Shown here: piece by piece, positions 1 to 7,909 of the stretch
Position numbering within the stretch: position 1 is the stretch's first letter
Layout: each line of letters begins with the position of its first letter
DNA from: an uncultured Pelagibacteraceae bacterium
GTDB taxonomy: Bacteria > Pseudomonadota > Alphaproteobacteria > Pelagibacterales > Pelagibacteraceae
Length of the DNA: 12,704 nt
Direction of reading: 5' to 3'
Assembly: GCA_902602105.1 (NCBI GenBank)
Contig: CACKPP010000016.1
Coordinates: 1-12,704 of the forward strand
Notes under the pieces: generated by a model
What the model was told of the DNA's origin: nothing
Database searches by the model: none
What the model saw: the letters and a program-made list of their open reading frames with translations, nothing else
Position numbers and translations under genes: made by a program

Positions 1-715
1 TTTTGTTTGAAAGTTCCAACAGTTCATCTTTTGTTTTAATACCACTCTCAGAAATTAATGGACCAGGATGACCAACTAAAACATCATGAATATCAAAAGT
101 TGTATTTATGTTAGTTTTTAAAGTTTTTAAATTTCTATTATTTATTCCAATTAAAGCATCTTTAAATCTTAAGGCACTCTTTGCTTCTTCAATAGTATGA
201 ACCTCAACAATTACCGACATGTTTAAATTAAGTGCTTCGTTGTATAAATCATCAGCAAGTTTATCACTAACACCAGCTAATATAATTAATATTGCATCAG
301 CTCCGTAACTTTTTGCTAAGGATACTTGAAATTTATCTATAAAAAAGTCTTTACATAAAATTGGTAAATTAACTTTTTGTTTAATCTTGCTAATATGTAT
401 CAGGTTTCCTAAAAAAAAATCTTCCTCAGTTAAAACTGACAAACAAGTAGCTTTATTATCATTATATATGTTTGCTATATTGACAGGATCATAATCTTTA
501 ATAATTACACCAGCCGAGGGACTTGCTTTTTTAATTTCAGCGATAACTGAAAATTTGTCCTTTTTAACGTTATTTTCGATTTTTTCTTTAAAATTAATAA
601 ATGTTTTATTTGTATTAATTAATTCATCTAATGATTCAAGTGAAATAGTTTTTTTTAGATTTACTATTTTTTCATTTTTCTTTTTAATTATTTTTTCAAG
701 AACATTTTCAGCCAT
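1..715 (-). CDS. trpC: Indole-3-glycerol phosphate synthase, 3' end outside window
   Basis: TrpC closes the indole ring, converting carboxyphenylaminodeoxyribulose phosphate to indole-3-glycerol phosphate in the cytoplasmic tryptophan pathway. I translated 238 codons from an ATG at 715-713; the frame is open to the window edge, and the family length of about 260-270 residues suggests roughly 25-30 residues are missing. Signature motifs of the TIM barrel are present in order: EIKKASPS (60-67, with E60 and K62), LSVLTE (92-97), CKDFF (121-125, catalytic Lys122), IVEVHT (169-174, E171), GINNRNL (190-196) and SESGI (222-226). These match the known catalytic Glu/Lys/Lys/Glu/Asn/Glu-Ser set. The start overlaps the trpD stop by 8 bp, so translation is probably coupled. 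It is a single-domain protein as far as visible, with no sign of TrpF fusion within the window. The family call is very secure. Confidence 0.96.
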   Translation of the reverse strand, partial: MAENVLEKIIKKKNEKIVNLKKTISLESLDELINTNKTFINFKEKIENNVKKDKFSVIAEIKKASPSAGVIIKDYDPVNIANIYNDNKATCLSVLTEEDFFLGNLIHISKIKQKVNLPILCKDFFIDKFQVSLAKSYGADAILIILAGVSDKLADDLYNEALNLNMSVIVEVHTIEEAKSALRFKDALIGINNRNLKTLKTNINTTFDIHDVLVGHPGPLISESGIKTKDELLELSNK

Positions 716-1700
716 TTTGGATTTTTTCTAAATGTTTAATAACTTTATTTGATAAAATATGTTCCCTTGCATCATTATAAGCATCAGTAAATTTTTGATG
801 AGTTTCATTTACAATTAGACCTGCAGCAGCGTTTAAGCAAACGGCCTTAGAAAAATCATTGTCCTCACCCTTAAATATATTAATCATTTTATCTGCATTA
901 AATTTTGCATCATTGCCAATAAGATTATCAAATTTATCTGCATTTACATTTAATTCTTTTGGATCTATTGTAATTTCAGAAATTTTATTGTCTTTTAATT
1001 GAATGACATTTGTTTTAGCGTAAGGTGAAATTTCATCTAAGCCATCTTCACTATTTACAATCCACGCAAATTTAATATTCAAACTATTTAAAGCATTTGC
1101 AAATATTTTTAATAGTTTTTGATCAAAGACACCAACCACTTGTCTTTTTACTAGAGCAGGGCTACTTAATGGTCCGATCATATTAAATATAGTTCTTTTT
1201 CCAATTTTTTTCCTAGTTGGTCCAACAAACCTCATTGCACTATGATAATTAGGTGCAAACATGAAACCAAAATTATTTTTGTTAATTTGATCTTCAATCT
1301 CATTTGGTTCCTGATTTATTTTAATATTAAGGGCTTCCAAAACATCACCCGATCCACACTTAGATGATACTGCTTTATTTCCATGTTTTGCAACTTTAAC
1401 ATCCATACTTGAAAGCAAAAGAGCTGAAGCAGTTGATATATTAAGAGTGTTCATTCCATCTCCACCAGTTCCACATGTATCAACACAATTTTCTACGTTT
1501 ACTCTTTTGGACTTATTTCTAAGCACAAAAACTCCACCAGCTATTTCATCTGAAACTTCACCCTTAGTTGATAAAAGTGTTAAAAAATCAAATATATCTT
1601 GGTCTTCAGCATTACCCTCCATTAATAATTCAAAAGCTGCTTTACTTTCTTCAAATGATAAATTTTCTTTATTTTTAATTTTTTCTATGAATTGTTTCAT
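708..1700 (-). CDS. trpD: Anthranilate phosphoribosyltransferase
   Basis: TrpD transfers a phosphoribosyl group from PRPP to anthranilate, the second step of tryptophan synthesis. The 330-residue length is normal for a stand-alone TrpD. The PRPP-binding signature DTCGTGGDG lies at 74-82, followed by NIST (87-90) and the glycine/lysine-rich KHGNKAVSSKCGSGD (105-119). The anthranilate-site region has N151-Y-H and R164-type basic residues, and GKRTIFNMIGPLSSP (167-181) is typical. The metal-binding D-E pair is at 222-223. The start at 1700 follows the trpG stop by only 5 bp, and the stop overlaps trpC by 8 bp, so it sits inside the trp transcript. A weak purine stretch (AAGATT) precedes the ATG; it is one of the few hints of a ribosome-binding site in this window. 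No domain is missing. Confidence 0.97.
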   Translation of the reverse strand: MKQFIEKIKNKENLSFEESKAAFELLMEGNAEDQDIFDFLTLLSTKGEVSDEIAGGVFVLRNKSKRVNVENCVDTCGTGGDGMNTLNISTASALLLSSMDVKVAKHGNKAVSSKCGSGDVLEALNIKINQEPNEIEDQINKNNFGFMFAPNYHSAMRFVGPTRKKIGKRTIFNMIGPLSSPALVKRQVVGVFDQKLLKIFANALNSLNIKFAWIVNSEDGLDEISPYAKTNVIQLKDNKISEITIDPKELNVNADKFDNLIGNDAKFNADKMINIFKGEDNDFSKAVCLNAAAGLIVNETHQKFTDAYNDAREHILSNKVIKHLEKIQNG

Positions 1701-1705
1701 TAATC

Positions 1706-2275
1706 TTAAATTCTAATAAAGTTTTTTAAAATTTTAATACCTAATTTAGTTTTAATACTTTCAGGGTGAAATTGCACTCCATGAACTTGGTATTTTTTGT
1801 GTTGTACTCCCATTATTAAACCATTCTTCGTTTCAGCAGTAATTTCAAGATCTTTGGAAAGTGACTTTTTATCAATAATTAAGCTATGATAACGAGTTGC
1901 CTCAAACGTTTTTGGAAGGTTTTTTAATATACCTGTTTTTTTTGATATAATTTTACTAGTTTTCCCATGCATAAGTTTTCTAGCCTGAATAATTTTTGAG
2001 CCAAAAACTTGTCCTATTACCTGATGACCCAAACAAACTCCAAGTATAGGTATTTTTTTGTATAACGATTTTACAATTTTGAGACAATTACCAGATTGAT
2101 AAGGATTACCTGGTCCAGGTGAAATTACTATTTTATTATACTTTCTTTTTAAGATTTCTTTTGAAGTAATTTGATCATTTCTAATTACATCAACATTTAC
2201 TTTCAGTGAGGATAAATAATGATAGAGATTAAACGTAAAACTATCGTAATTATCAATTAATATAATTTTTTTCAT
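1706..2275 (-). CDS. trpG: Anthranilate synthase glutamine amidotransferase subunit
   Basis: This class I glutamine amidotransferase supplies ammonia to TrpE for anthranilate formation. The 189-residue protein is full length for TrpG. It begins with the family pattern ILIDNYDSFTFNL (5-17), then SPGPGNP (52-58), the nucleophile elbow GVCLGHQ (79-85; Cys81), and VHGVQFHPES (164-173), giving the Cys81-His170-Glu172 triad. The ATG overlaps the trpE stop in an ATGA arrangement, which favours coupled, roughly equal synthesis of the two subunits. The same family includes PabA, and such a subunit can serve both anthranilate and aminodeoxychorismate synthases in some bacteria; position between trpE and trpD makes TrpG the primary role, and dual use cannot be judged here. 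Confidence 0.96.
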   Translation of the reverse strand: MKKIILIDNYDSFTFNLYHYLSSLKVNVDVIRNDQITSKEILKRKYNKIVISPGPGNPYQSGNCLKIVKSLYKKIPILGVCLGHQVIGQVFGSKIIQARKLMHGKTSKIISKKTGILKNLPKTFEATRYHSLIIDKKSLSKDLEITAETKNGLIMGVQHKKYQVHGVQFHPESIKTKLGIKILKNFIRI

Positions 2276-3732
2276 CTTAATGCATTTATTAGAGCTTTGG
2301 CTTTATTTAAAGTTTCCTCGTATTCTTTGATAGGTTTACTATCTGCAACTATTCCAGCACCAGCTTGAACATAAAATTTATTTTTTTTTGCTACTGCAGT
2401 TCTTAACGCTATACAGGTATCAAATTCACCATTAGCAGAAAAATAACCAATACCTCCAGCATAAACTTTTCTTTTAGTTTTTTCTAATTCATCAATTATT
2501 TCCATAGCCCTTATTTTAGGCGCACCCGAAACAGTTCCAGCTGGAAAACCCGCTAATAATGATTTAAATTTTGTGAATTTATCATTATATTTCCCAACAA
2601 CATTTGAAACTATATGCATAACATGTGAATATCTTTCAATTATAAAGCTTTCAGTAACTTTTACTGAATTAATTTTTGAAACTTTTCCAGCATCGTTCCT
2701 TCCTAAGTCTAAAAGCATTAGATGTTCTGAAAGTTCTTTTTTATCATTAAGTAAATCTTTTTCATAGAAATGATCTTCTTTAGAATTTTTTCCTCTTGGC
2801 CTAGTTCCAGCTATAGGCCTTACAGTAATATTGTTATCTCTTAATCTAACTAGAATTTCAGGGCTAGCACCAATTATTTGAAAATCACTAAAGTTAAAGA
2901 AAAACATAAATGGTGAAGGGTTTGTAACTCTAAGTTTTTTATAAATTTCAATTGGTTTCTTTGTTAGTTTTGCTTCAAATCTTTGACTTAGAACAACTTG
3001 AAAAATATCACCCAATTGAATGTATTTTTTTGCTTTTTTAACCATGTTGATAAATTTGTTTTTAGATGTATTTGATTTTACGTTTATGTTTTTAGACTTA
3101 TAATTAATAGAATTATGAAGACTTTTTATTGATGATTGAATTTGTAATTTATAAAGATCAGATTTTATTTCATTGTATTTGGTTTGGTAATTTTTTATTT
3201 TTTCGTCTTTAAAAATGTTATTTATGAAAAAAATTTCTTTTTTTAAGTTATCATGAATTACTAAAGTTCTTGGACGAAGAAGTCTTACATCTGGCAATTT
3301 TAAATCATTTTTACAACTATTGGGAATTTTTTCGACATATCTAATAGCGTCATAAGAAAAAAAACCAGATATTAAAGAACAAATTTTTGGTAAATTTTTA
3401 GGAGTTTCAAATTTAAATTCCTCAATAATTTTTTCAATTAATTTTTCTGGTTTTTCTTTAAGTGTAATTTTCTTTCCATTTTTAATTTGATAGGAATTAT
3501 TATTGTTAAACTCCCATATTTTATCAGGATTTTTTCCAAAAATAGTATATCTGCCTTTTATTTTACCTTTTTCAACTGACTCGAAAATGAAACTATTTTT
3601 TTCTATTAAAAAATTGTCTATTAAATTTATTATCTCTTCATCGTTTTTAACTTTCTTTGAGATAAATATTATTTGATTTTGTTTGCTTCTATGTCGAAAC
3701 TTAAATTCCTTGAAGCTTCGATTAATTGTCAT
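2272..3732 (-). CDS. trpE: Anthranilate synthase component I
   Basis: TrpE converts chorismate, with ammonia from TrpG, to anthranilate: the committed step to tryptophan. The protein has 486 residues, usual for the family. The N-terminal regulatory domain contains FIFESVEKG (48-56), the equivalent of the LLES motif whose Ser is needed for tryptophan feedback inhibition, so inhibition is probably retained (inference). The chorismate-binding domain is complete: GDIFQVVLSQRF (241-252), GASPEILVR (288-296), RPIAGTRPRG (305-314), LDLGRND (341-347), AGFPAGTVSGAPK (394-406) and GAGIVADSKPIKEYEET (458-474). It overlaps trpG by 4 bp downstream and the ppiD-like stop by 4 bp upstream. PabB is the main alternative; the ESV motif and the linked trpGDC genes favour TrpE. 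Confidence 0.96.
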   Translation of the reverse strand: MTINRSFKEFKFRHRSKQNQIIFISKKVKNDEEIINLIDNFLIEKNSFIFESVEKGKIKGRYTIFGKNPDKIWEFNNNNSYQIKNGKKITLKEKPEKLIEKIIEEFKFETPKNLPKICSLISGFFSYDAIRYVEKIPNSCKNDLKLPDVRLLRPRTLVIHDNLKKEIFFINNIFKDEKIKNYQTKYNEIKSDLYKLQIQSSIKSLHNSINYKSKNINVKSNTSKNKFINMVKKAKKYIQLGDIFQVVLSQRFEAKLTKKPIEIYKKLRVTNPSPFMFFFNFSDFQIIGASPEILVRLRDNNITVRPIAGTRPRGKNSKEDHFYEKDLLNDKKELSEHLMLLDLGRNDAGKVSKINSVKVTESFIIERYSHVMHIVSNVVGKYNDKFTKFKSLLAGFPAGTVSGAPKIRAMEIIDELEKTKRKVYAGGIGYFSANGEFDTCIALRTAVAKKNKFYVQAGAGIVADSKPIKEYEETLNKAKALINALR

Positions 3733-5147
3733 TGAAAGAAATTTTTAACTCGTTCTATTGTTTTTTGATTTAATACCACATTATACTTTTTATTTAAAAG
3801 TAAATCATAAGATTTTAAAATAGTATTCTTGTTGTTAGTATTTTGTTTTACCATATATTCATTGAACTCACTATTGCTAATATCAATATCATGATTTTGT
3901 ATATTTTCGATTTTAGCTAAATAAATATTTCCATTTTCATCATTAATTAGAGTGAATGAATTCTCAGGCAATGAATATAAAAGTTCAACTGCGTTTATTT
4001 CAAATTTATTATTATCTTTAATTGAATTTAATATTAATGTATTGATATTGTCTTTACCCATTTTCTTAAACTCTTCGTCATTAATTTCTTTGTTATTAAT
4101 TTTTTTTAATAATTCACTGTTATAATCAAACTTATTTTTTTGGGAAATTAACTCTAAAACTTCTTTTTTTAGATCCATGTCATTAATATTAGGTGATCGT
4201 TTTTCTGATTTATTTATTTTATAAAGAATATAGTTATTGTCATTTTCAACCAAGTCAAATTCAATTTTTCTTGCTTCAAATATTTTTTTTTCAATATCAT
4301 TTTGATTAGCTGAATATCTAAAATTAGTAACTGTAACAGGTTTAATATTGAGGTCATTTACTATAGTTTTAAAATCTAAATTATTTGAAATATTAATTTC
4401 TATTTCATCTATTTTGTCAAAAAAAGCTTGGTTAAATTCATCAACACCTATTAGATTTTTTGGATTGATTATTGCATAATCAAAATCAACATACTCAATC
4501 TTTAATTTATCTTGGTTTTCATCTAAAAAATTTTGAATATCAATATTTGTGAAATCTTCTTTTTTTTTATAAAAACTCTTTAAATTCAAGTATTTTATTT
4601 GTAATTTACTATTCTCTTCAATATATAGTTTTTCAGCCAAAAATTTAGGAGTTGTCATACCTGCACCAATATAGTCAAATAAATTTTTTTGTAGTTCTCT
4701 ACCCCTTAATCTTAATTCAAAAACAGGTGCTGATTGATTATTTTCAAGTAAAAATTTTTCGTACTTCAACCTTTCAAAATTTCCTTCTTCATTAAAAAAA
4801 TTTTTGTTAGCTTTTATCTTTTTTAATAATGTTTTTTCTGAAATAATTATCTCAAAATCTTTTATCTCCAAATCTAGTAATCTGGTTGAAACTAATGTTG
4901 ATAATAACTCTTCAATGATATTTTTTTCCAAATTATTTCTAATTGTTTCTTCAGGAATGTTTGATTTATTGATATGATCTATAAATTCTTGGGTTGAGAT
5001 ATTTGTTTTGTTTATCTTTGCAATGTTATTCGAATTCCCACTACTAAACATGCTTCCCATCCCCCAAAAAACAAATGGGATAATCATTATAAAAACTAGC
5101 AAGCCAGCAAATTTAGTTTTTGCAAAATTTCTAAAACTACTTATCAT
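3729..5147 (-). CDS. ppiD: PpiD/SurA-N-type periplasmic folding factor, parvulin domain apparently absent
   Basis: This is a membrane-anchored member of the PpiD family, which assists folding of proteins leaving the Sec translocon. Residues 1-12 are basic and cytoplasmic; residues about 13-31 form one hydrophobic membrane segment, followed by a periplasmic domain. NNIAKINKTNISTQEFIDHIN-type sequence at 40-60 and the helices to about 190 match the SurA-N-like chaperone domain (including a typical GAGMTTP stretch near 157-163). Family members are about 600 residues or longer and carry one parvulin domain; this one has 472, and I find no stretch resembling the parvulin ARHIL / GWV / PFGWH motifs between about 210 and 340. 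The C-terminal part resembles the post-parvulin helices of alphaproteobacterial PpiD. It heads the trp transcript, overlapping trpE by 4 bp, and diverges from tpiA, a common alphaproteobacterial order. The family call is good; enzymatic activity is doubtful. Confidence 0.8.
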   Translation of the reverse strand: MISSFRNFAKTKFAGLLVFIMIIPFVFWGMGSMFSSGNSNNIAKINKTNISTQEFIDHINKSNIPEETIRNNLEKNIIEELLSTLVSTRLLDLEIKDFEIIISEKTLLKKIKANKNFFNEEGNFERLKYEKFLLENNQSAPVFELRLRGRELQKNLFDYIGAGMTTPKFLAEKLYIEENSKLQIKYLNLKSFYKKKEDFTNIDIQNFLDENQDKLKIEYVDFDYAIINPKNLIGVDEFNQAFFDKIDEIEINISNNLDFKTIVNDLNIKPVTVTNFRYSANQNDIEKKIFEARKIEFDLVENDNNYILYKINKSEKRSPNINDMDLKKEVLELISQKNKFDYNSELLKKINNKEINDEEFKKMGKDNINTLILNSIKDNNKFEINAVELLYSLPENSFTLINDENGNIYLAKIENIQNHDIDISNSEFNEYMVKQNTNNKNTILKSYDLLLNKKYNVVLNQKTIERVKNFFQ

Positions 5148-5203
5148 TACTCTATAAATTTATTGAACTATAAAAAGCAAACCTATAGATTAAAAATTAG
5201 CTT
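5148..5203. promoter_or_regulatory. Divergent promoter region between ppiD-trp and tpiA operons
   Basis: These 56 bp are the only DNA from which both main operons can start. For tpiA, TTGAAC (5163-5168) and TATAGA (5184-5189) look like -35 and -10 elements but with a short 15-bp spacer; TATAAA at 5169-5174 is an alternative -10. On the minus strand, TATAGT (5174-5169) or the TATAGA close to the ppiD ATG could serve as -10 elements, the latter giving a nearly leaderless message. In such AT-rich DNA matches arise by chance, so the region is a sound promoter location while the exact boxes are tentative. I see no palindromic operator or leader peptide. Confidence 0.5.
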
Positions 5204-5944
5204 ATGACAAATAAATATATGTATTTTATTGCTAATTGGAAAATGTATGGAAATTCTAAATCATTAAATACATTGGATAAAGTTATTAAATTTTCAAAAT
5301 CTAAGGAAATAAATAAAGGAAGACTTATATATTGTCCTCCTTATACTTTGTTAAATTCCTTTTTGAAAAAATTTCAGAATTGTTTAATCGATATTGGAGC
5401 ACAAAATTGTCATGAGAGCAATGAGTATGGCCCACATACGGGTTTTATTAATGCAAAAATGTTGAAAAATATTGGAGCTAACTATGTCATAATTGGACAT
5501 TCAGAGAATAGAGAAAAAGGTGAAACCGATAAAATAATTAATCAAAAGATTAAAAGTGCTATTAAAGCAAAACTCAAAGTTATTTTTTGTATTGGAGAAA
5601 CTTTAAAACAAAAAAAAACTGGAAAAACTAAATCAGTTTTATTTAAACAAATTAAATTTGGTCTAAATCAAATCAGTAAAAAAACAAATCTATTTATTGC
5701 TTACGAACCTGTATGGTCTATAGGAACGGGAAAAATACCAAGCATTAAAGAACTTGAACAAGCTGTAAAGTTTATAAAAAGTAGATTTAAAGAAAAAAAG
5801 CCAAAAATATTATATGGAGGATCAGTCAATCCAAAAAATATTAAAAATTTAAAAACGATAAAAGAACTCGATGGTTTTTTAATTGGTGGAGCATCACAAA
5901 ATTCAAAAAAATTTATTGATATAGTCAAAAAAACATATAATTAA
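5204..5944 (+). CDS. tpiA: Triosephosphate isomerase
   Basis: TpiA interconverts dihydroxyacetone phosphate and glyceraldehyde 3-phosphate in glycolysis and gluconeogenesis. The 246-residue length is normal. The substrate-binding pair is N11-W-K13-M, the electrophilic histidine is His99 in VIIGHSENR (95-103), and the catalytic base is Glu168 in YEPVWSIGTGK (167-177), whose second half is the flexible loop 6. The phosphate-binding YGGSVNP (204-210) and IGGAS (227-231) loops are present. SENR replaces the more common SERR, a mild variation. The ATG at 5204 was chosen; Met6 (5219) would still leave the NWKM motif intact and cannot be excluded. It is the first gene of the rightward block and lies 5 bp before secG, so cotranscription is likely. 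Confidence 0.97.
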   Translation: MTNKYMYFIANWKMYGNSKSLNTLDKVIKFSKSKEINKGRLIYCPPYTLLNSFLKKFQNCLIDIGAQNCHESNEYGPHTGFINAKMLKNIGANYVIIGHSENREKGETDKIINQKIKSAIKAKLKVIFCIGETLKQKKTGKTKSVLFKQIKFGLNQISKKTNLFIAYEPVWSIGTGKIPSIKELEQAVKFIKSRFKEKKPKILYGGSVNPKNIKNLKTIKELDGFLIGGASQNSKKFIDIVKKTYN

Positions 5945-5949
5945 ACACC

Positions 5950-6252
5950 ATGGAAAATATTTTACTGATATTAAACATCGTTTTTGCAATTATTTTAGTT
6001 TTACTTGTTTTAATGCAAAAATCTGAGGGTGGTGCCCTTGGTATAGGTGTTTCTCAAGAAAGTTTCATGTTTTCAAGAACAGCCGGTAATTTTATGACAA
6101 AAGCAACAGCAATAGTTGCTACTCTTTTTATTATCTGTAGCTTAGGTTTAACTATCATTTCTAGAGGTGATCTTGCTCCAACTTCCTCAGTTTTAGATAC
6201 TGTAGAAGAAAAAACTGAAGACACTCCTTCAATTCCAGAAAATAACAATTAA
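5950..6252 (+). CDS. secG: Preprotein translocase subunit SecG
   Basis: SecG is the small non-essential-type subunit of the SecYEG channel in the inner membrane and aids SecA-driven export. The 100-residue protein has two hydrophobic membrane segments at about 4-21 and 51-70. Between them lies the cytoplasmic loop with VLMQKSEGGALG (20-31), the family signature (usually LLQxGKGGGLG), followed by FSRTAGNFMTKATA (41-54), a strongly conserved alphaproteobacterial SecG stretch leading into the second segment. The last 30 residues are an acidic, low-complexity tail typical of the family. It starts 5 bp after tpiA, with no clear ribosome-binding site (upstream ACACC). The tpiA-secG-pyrG order is common in Alphaproteobacteria, which supports the call. 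Confidence 0.94.
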   Translation: MENILLILNIVFAIILVLLVLMQKSEGGALGIGVSQESFMFSRTAGNFMTKATAIVATLFIICSLGLTIISRGDLAPTSSVLDTVEEKTEDTPSIPENNN

Positions 6253-6255
6253 CTC

Positions 6256-6292
6256 TTTTCAATTACTTTTTTATTCGCTATAAGATAATTCC
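6256..6292 (+). promoter_or_regulatory. Candidate promoter directly upstream of pyrG
   Basis: The 40-bp gap between secG and pyrG is the longest inside the rightward block. It holds TTTTCA (6256-6261; 4 of 6 consensus), a 17-bp spacer, and TATAAG (6279-6284; 5 of 6 consensus). A start about 6-7 bp after the -10 element would fall at roughly 6290-6292, only a few bases before the ATG at 6293, so the transcript would be nearly leaderless. An overlapping GATAAT at 6284-6289 is an alternative -10. No terminator hairpin follows secG, so read-through from tpiA-secG is also expected. Spacing is good, but AT-richness raises the chance of a false match. Confidence 0.4.
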
Positions 6293-7909
6293 ATGGCGCG
6301 ATTTATTTTTGTCACCGGCGGCGTGGTTTCATCATTAGGCAAAGGACTCTCTTCAGCATCTCTAGCTTACTTACTTCAATCAAGAGGTTACAAAGTAAGA
6401 CTTAGAAAATTAGATCCATATTTAAATGTTGACCCTGGAACAATGAGTCCATTTCAACATGGGGAAGTTTTTGTAACAGATGATGGTGCAGAAACAGATT
6501 TAGATTTAGGACATTATGAAAGATTCTCTGGGGTATCTGCAAAAAAAACTGACAATATTACTACAGGAAAAATTTATAATGATGTACTAGCTAAAGAACG
6601 TAAAGGAAAATATCTTGGCAAAACTGTTCAAGTGATTCCCCACATAACAGATCGTATAAAAGAATTTATTAAAAATGACTCGCATAAAGAAGACTTTGTG
6701 ATTTGTGAAATTGGAGGTATCGTAGGTGATATTGAAAGTTTACCTTTTGTAGAAGCAATAAGACAATTTGCTAATGATATTGGAAAGAGAAATGCTTTAT
6801 TTATACACCTTACTCTTGTTCCTTATTTAAAATCTTCAGATGAAATTAAAACAAAACCAACGCAACATTCAGTTAAAGAACTTAGAAGCATTGGTATACA
6901 GCCAGATATAATTATTTGTAGATCAGAAAGATCTATACCACTAGAACATCGAAAAAAAATATCATTATTTTGCAATGTTGATATAAAAAATGTTATTGAA
7001 ACAGTTGATGTTAGAACTATTTACGAGGCACCTATAAGTTTTTTTAGAGAGAAATTAGATGTTCAGGTTTTAAACTATTTCAAATTAAGATCTAAAAAAC
7101 CAGCAAATTTAACTCCTTGGAAAAAAATAACGAAGGTTATTTTACAAACTAAAAAACAATTAAATATAGCTATAATTGGAAAATATGTTGAATTAAAAGA
7201 TGCTTACAAATCTCTTGATGAAGCTCTTGTTCATGGTGGTATTGAAAATAAGGTAAAAATAAATTTAGTGAGAATAGACTCTGAAAAACTCAAAGTATCT
7301 GAAATAAAATTAAAACTTAAAAATATTTCTGGAATATTAATACCAGGAGGTTTTGGTAAAAGAGGTACAGATGGAAAAATTGAAGCTATCAAATATGCCA
7401 GAAATAACAAAGTTCCTTTCCTAGGGATTTGTTATGGAATGCAGATGGCTATAATAGAATTTGCAAGAAATAAACTTAATTTAACAAAAGCTACTTCAAG
7501 TGAGTTTGATAAAAAAGGTTTACATATAATTGGTTTAATCAATGAGTGGACAAAAGATGGTAAAAAAATTAAAGGTACTAATAAAAATTTAGGCGGTACT
7601 ATGAGATTGGGTTCTTACGATGCAAAATTAAAAGAAAACTCTATGATCAAAAAAATTTATAAGAAAAATCTGATTAAAGAAAGACACAGACATAGATATG
7701 AAGTCAACATAGCTTACAAAGAAAAATTTGAGAAAAATGGCATGGATTTTTCGGGTTTATCTCCAGATGGTGAGTTACCTGAAATAATTGAACTTAAAAA
7801 CCACCCATGGTTTATTGGTGTTCAGTTCCATCCTGAATTTAAATCTAGACCTTTTGCTCCTCATCCATTATTCTCTTCATTTATCAAGGCATCAAAAAAT
7901 CATAAATGA
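6293..7909 (+). CDS. pyrG: CTP synthase
   Basis: PyrG makes CTP from UTP, ATP and glutamine, the last step of pyrimidine nucleotide synthesis. The 538-residue protein has both domains. The synthetase domain starts at the N-terminus with [18 protein letters not shown] (6-23, P-loop), [15 protein letters not shown] (39-53), [20 protein letters not shown] (56-75) and [12 protein letters not shown] (138-149). The glutaminase domain begins near residue 290, with PGGFGKRG (351-358), nucleophile Cys380 in GICYGMQ (378-384), and His513/Glu515 in GVQFHPEF (509-516). The start is fixed because [10 protein letters not shown] is the conserved N-terminus. The first 15 codons are strikingly GC-rich (GCG CGA, then GTC ACC GGC GGC GTG) compared with the rest of the gene. 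The stop overlaps the kdsA start (ATGA). Confidence 0.98.
   Translation: MARFIFVTGGVVSSLGKGLSSASLAYLLQSRGYKVRLRKLDPYLNVDPGTMSPFQHGEVFVTDDGAETDLDLGHYERFSGVSAKKTDNITTGKIYNDVLAKERKGKYLGKTVQVIPHITDRIKEFIKNDSHKEDFVICEIGGIVGDIESLPFVEAIRQFANDIGKRNALFIHLTLVPYLKSSDEIKTKPTQHSVKELRSIGIQPDIIICRSERSIPLEHRKKISLFCNVDIKNVIETVDVRTIYEAPISFFREKLDVQVLNYFKLRSKKPANLTPWKKITKVILQTKKQLNIAIIGKYVELKDAYKSLDEALVHGGIENKVKINLVRIDSEKLKVSEIKLKLKNISGILIPGGFGKRGTDGKIEAIKYARNNKVPFLGICYGMQMAIIEFARNKLNLTKATSSEFDKKGLHIIGLINEWTKDGKKIKGTNKNLGGTMRLGSYDAKLKENSMIKKIYKKNLIKERHRHRYEVNIAYKEKFEKNGMDFSGLSPDGELPEIIELKNHPWFIGVQFHPEFKSRPFAPHPLFSSFIKASKNHK

Noticed and set aside
1447..1716. Plus-strand open frame of 89 codons opposite trpD
   Set aside because: It is fully antisense to conserved trpD sequence, shows no family features, and is rich in Ser/Pro/Leu as expected from the reverse complement of a Gly/Lys/Asp-rich frame.
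2200..2280. Possible attenuator or leader peptide for tryptophan genes
   Set aside because: The trpG and trpE starts lie inside the preceding stop codons, and I found neither a Trp-rich short frame nor stable hairpin with a U-run at any trp junction.
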